DNA from: an uncultured Collinsella sp.
Lineage (GTDB): Bacteria; Actinomycetota; Coriobacteriia; Coriobacteriales; Coriobacteriaceae
DNA: 40,112 nt
NCBI GenBank assembly: GCA_949294785.1
Contig: CASFIQ010000078.1
Location: 1-40,112, forward strand
Direction: 5' to 3'
Positions 37,512-40,112 of this stretch are shown here, one piece after another. The notes under the pieces were generated by a model. The model saw nothing but the letters and a program-made list of their open reading frames with translations, did not search any database and was not told the origin of the DNA. Every line of letters starts with the position of its first letter. Within the stretch, counting starts at the first letter, position 1. A program made the position numbers and the translations under genes.

Positions 37512-37520
37512 ATGATAGCA
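37512..37520 (-). promoter_or_regulatory. Extended -10 promoter for tRNA-Leu (and tig)
   Basis: Minus strand TGCTATCAT, 20 bases before the tRNA 5' end; same core as for rimP. A CCCC/GGGG hairpin after the tRNA may partly terminate. Confidence 0.5.
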
Positions 37521-37567
37521 GATAAGAGGCCCAAGTTGCAGCGGATTGGGCGCAAGCGCGCTGCCGC

Positions 37568-38203
37568 TCACGCGGTGCTCACACCTTGCGCGGCGCGAGG
37601 GCGGACACGCGGCGTCACCTCCTCTACGACATGCCTGAAGGCGTTCACGATCCGCGTGCCCGTCGGGTGCTCCCGCTCGCGCTCGATGCGCCCGTAATTC
37701 AGATGCACGTGCCCATGAACCATAAGCGCCGGATGCAACATGTCGATCGCGGTGCCGAACGCCTCGAAACCGCGATGCGGCAGGTCGTCGAGGTCACCGT
37801 ATCCCATAAGCGGCGCGTGGGTGACGAGCACGTCCGCGCCGCCGGTGGCGCGGGCCCGGAGCGTCAGGCGGATGCAGCGCCAATACATCTCGGGCTCCGT
37901 ATAGCCCCCGATGCGGTCGTTGTAGCGCATCGAGCCGCCGAGCCCCATGAAACGGGCGCCGCATACCTCGACCACGCGCCCGTCGATATCGATGCACCCC
38001 TCGGGCGCATGGCGGCGATAGTCGGCGTCATGGTTACCCGGCACGTAGAGCAGGGGCACGTTCGCGAGCGTGACCACATGCTCCAGATAGGCGGCCGGCA
38101 GGTCGCCGCACGAGACGATGACGTCGGGTGCGATGGAGCGGATAACCACCGGATCGGCGATGAGATGCTCCTCCGGCTCGTCAGCAAGCGCAAGCACCCT
38201 CAT
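37568..38203 (-). CDS. Metallophosphoesterase family protein
   Basis: The 211-residue calcineurin-like phosphoesterase has VSCGDLPA (GD), YVPGNHDADY (GNHD), VTHAPLMGYGD and MVHGHVHLNYG (GHxH). The first motif, normally DxH, reads A7-DEPEE, so its metal-site His is not present; this may mark a subfamily. GLGGSMRYND and TEPEMYWR are further family features. ATG 38203 overlaps the stop of the upstream gene as ATGA, so it is translationally coupled to the ParB-like/Bmp gene. The substrate is unknown. Confidence 0.85.
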   Translation of the reverse strand: MRVLALADEPEEHLIADPVVIRSIAPDVIVSCGDLPAAYLEHVVTLANVPLLYVPGNHDADYRRHAPEGCIDIDGRVVEVCGARFMGLGGSMRYNDRIGGYTEPEMYWRCIRLTLRARATGGADVLVTHAPLMGYGDLDDLPHRGFEAFGTAIDMLHPALMVHGHVHLNYGRIEREREHPTGTRIVNAFRHVVEEVTPRVRPRAAQGVSTA

Positions 38204-40112
38204 CTGACGAGCCCCCTGCGCGGTAGCTTCTCCGGATCGAGCGGTATGACACCGCTCACCTCGACGTGCTCGAGCCCGTCCTCGGAAAGCTCGCACTGCT
38301 CGGGAAGCCTGCCCACGATGTTCTCGTTCAGCCATCTCATCCGCACGATCTCGTCGCTCGCCAGGCGTCCCGATCCGTCCGAGAGCACCGTACCCGCCTG
38401 ATCGCGCAGAACGCCGGCGAACGGATCGAGCCTCCCGCTCATGATCGGTTGCCGCAGCACCTCCACCAGCGCCCGCTGCGCCTCCGGCAGCATGTCGGAA
38501 AGCTCGACGTCCACTATCCCCGCCGACATCCCCCACCAGTAGTTCAGCGCCTCCCCGCGCAGGCGATCGCCCTCGCGGTACCAGGTCTCGCTGCGGATGG
38601 AGCGGACGATGAGCTCGTAGTAGCGCCCCCACTTCCAGATCGGATTCGCCAGATGGGTGGTCGATCCGTCCTCGTTCACACGATAGAGCCCCCAGGCGGC
38701 ATCGGGAAGCGCCGGGTCCTCGAAATCGCGCGCCGAGACGACGCGCACGCCCTCCTCGGCGAGCTCGCGCTTCCAGTCGTAGTCCTTCGCGGAGAACCAT
38801 TTGAGGTGGACCGTCGCATGGGAGTCCACCAGGCGCGCGCCGAGGGCGAACGCGTTGATCTCTGCGACGGTTCCGAAGACCGGGCTCTCCGCGACGTATC
38901 CCACGAGGTGGTTCTCCGCCATGGCGGCGGCAGCGGCGCCCAGCAGGAACTTCACTTCGAACAAGCGCCCGCTGAACGTGCGGACCGCGCTGTGCGAAAG
39001 CGACACGGAGCAGTTTATGAACGCCACCTCGGGATGGGACACCGCGGCGCGCAGGGCGTCGCGCATCTGCGTGGGCTGAATGGTCACGATGAGGTCCGCA
39101 CCAGCGTCGAGCGCATCCACGACGGCAAGGTCGAAGTCGCAGGAATCGGCGCAATCCGGATAGGCCTTGGTCGAGATGAGCGCGCCCAAGCGCTCGGAGA
39201 GCTTGATGCGCCCCCGTTCATGCAGCCGGGTCCAGCCGTCGGCGAGCGGGTTACGCTCGTAGATGAACGCCACCCGGAACGGTTTGGCCCTGACGGCACC
39301 CTTGTAGATGTTCTTGAGCTCGGTGGTGAGGCTCGTCTTGGACGAGGTGGGGTTCTCCAGATAGACCACCCGGCCCCCGTCGCGGGCGACGACGAGCTCC
39401 TTCCATATGCGCGCCACGTCCGCAGCCACCTCGGGTGCGGTCGCCGCGCGCACATGGCTCACGCCGTAGATATCGACATACAGCAAGAAGGCGTCGCCGG
39501 TAAGCAGTCCCAACCGGTCGCCCCCGCGCTCGTGAAACGCCTCGCAAAAAGCCTCGAACGCCTGGCGAAGCGCACGGACCTCCTCCTCGGGCCAAGGCGT
39601 ATCGAGATCGCGGCCCGCGATCAGCGCCAGCCGGGCGTAGCCCCCTTCTTCGGAGAAGAAGATGCCGTAGATGGGCGCCACCCGAAAGAACCGCTCGAAC
39701 TCGCGGTAGATGCGATGGGTCTTCGAATCCGACGTCATCGGCACCACGCGCGTGACCTGGGCGAGCACCTTCGGTTGCCCAAGATAGCGCAGGACGCTCA
39801 CGCGCTTGTTGCCCTCGCGGACATAGAAGCGCTGAAGGAATTCGTAAACGATGATGGGATCGCGGATTCCCTCAGCGCGCTGCGAGTCGATGAGGTCGCT
39901 CCATTTCATGGCAAACTCGGAGGTCGACTCGGGCAGGGGCATGAAATCGGCGGAGAAGGTGTTCTGGCGCCCCCGCGTCCGGGTCCCGGCGACGAGCGAT
40001 AGATCGATCTCGAAGGTGCCGATCGGAACCTCGCCCTGATAGCCCTCCCCCTTCAAGATGTCATCAAGGGCGGGCGGATAGGGGTAGCGGCCCGCGGAGA
40101 CATCTGCCTGCA
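38200..40112 (-). CDS. ParB-like / Bmp-domain protein (partial, runs off right edge)
   Basis: The frame is open to the window edge, so the true start is outside; a TTG at 40056 is only an internal candidate. Two regions can be seen. The N-terminal part has FYVREGNKRVSVLRYLGQPKV, shortened here to EGNKRVSVLRYLG, which resembles the ParB/sulfiredoxin GNKR(V/L)xAL signature. The C-terminal 350 residues look like the Bmp periplasmic-binding-like domain of basic membrane lipoproteins and nucleoside ABC binders (FRVAFIYERNPLADGW, GADLIVTIQPTQM, SPVFGTVAEINAFALGARLVD). No signal peptide is visible in what is present. It is coupled to the metallophosphoesterase. Ligand and location are unknown. Confidence 0.7.
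   Translation of the reverse strand, partial: QADVSAGRYPYPPALDDILKGEGYQGEVPIGTFEIDLSLVAGTRTRGRQNTFSADFMPLPESTSEFAMKWSDLIDSQRAEGIRDPIIVYEFLQRFYVREGNKRVSVLRYLGQPKVLAQVTRVVPMTSDSKTHRIYREFERFFRVAPIYGIFFSEEGGYARLALIAGRDLDTPWPEEEVRALRQAFEAFCEAFHERGGDRLGLLTGDAFLLYVDIYGVSHVRAATAPEVAADVARIWKELVVARDGGRVVYLENPTSSKTSLTTELKNIYKGAVRAKPFRVAFIYERNPLADGWTRLHERGRIKLSERLGALISTKAYPDCADSCDFDLAVVDALDAGADLIVTIQPTQMRDALRAAVSHPEVAFINCSVSLSHSAVRTFSGRLFEVKFLLGAAAAAMAENHLVGYVAESPVFGTVAEINAFALGARLVDSHATVHLKWFSAKDYDWKRELAEEGVRVVSARDFEDPALPDAAWGLYRVNEDGSTTHLANPIWKWGRYYELIVRSIRSETWYREGDRLRGEALNYWWGMSAGIVDVELSDMLPEAQRALVEVLRQPIMSGRLDPFAGVLRDQAGTVLSDGSGRLASDEIVRMRWLNENIVGRLPEQCELSEDGLEHVEVSGVIPLDPEKLPRRGLVR

Overview
The window is high-GC, densely packed bacterial chromosome carried almost entirely on the minus strand. 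Housekeeping genes dominate and no phage, insertion sequence or CRISPR array is visible. Gene content and protein style (rimP-nusA-infB without ylxR; tRNA-Leu-tig-clpP-clpX; a gut-anaerobe folate C1 operon; a 6-phospho-beta-glucosidase; RpiR regulators) suggest an anaerobic Coriobacteriia actinobacterium, Collinsella-like. That assignment is inference from sequence style and was not searched.

Layout, left to right. 1-2120: rimP-nusA-infB (minus, infB cut by the window edge). 2406-8072: leuS, an acidic single-pass membrane protein of unknown role, and an unusual IMP dehydrogenase (guaB). 8369-10622: a stand-alone ModE-type DNA-binding protein (plus), the manganese exporter mntP, and a gamma-family PLP-fold protein whose Schiff-base lysine appears to be lost. 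10805-13251: thrS with a long leader holding a short Thr-containing ORF and two mutually exclusive stems, then a double-zinc-ribbon membrane protein. 13449-14291: a PHP phosphatase (plus). 14399-17429: CLC-F-type antiporter, TSUP transporter and a degenerate cytidylate-kinase-like protein as one operon. 17742-21687: folC-rpiR and a GH1 6-phospho-beta-glucosidase. 21894-26297: a tight C1-folate operon, fhs-fchA-folD-folE-5-formyl-THF cyclo-ligase. 26529-30648: an unknown coiled-coil protein and valS. 30830-33656: a plus-strand cluster of rpiR, Gfo/Idh oxidoreductase, an HbpS/UPF0303-like protein and a truncated VOC fragment. 33798-37492: clpX, clpP, trigger factor and tRNA-Leu(UAG). 37568-40112: a metallophosphoesterase translationally coupled to an unusual ParB-like/Bmp-domain protein that runs off the right edge.

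How the genes work together. The folate genes form a route between formate, 10-formyl-, methenyl- and methylene-tetrahydrofolate. FolD here lacks two residues needed for its cyclohydrolase half, and FchA, encoded just upstream, can supply that step. Translation and protein-quality functions (RimP, NusA, IF-2, LeuRS, ThrRS, ValRS, trigger factor, ClpXP) make up the rest of the core. Several of their transcription units start at a shared extended -10 promoter of the form TGCTAT(C/T)(A/C)T.

The points most worth following are the thrS attenuator candidate, the FolD/FchA division of labour, the Tritrichomonas-type IMP dehydrogenase, the lysine-less PLP-fold protein and the ParB-like/Bmp fusion.
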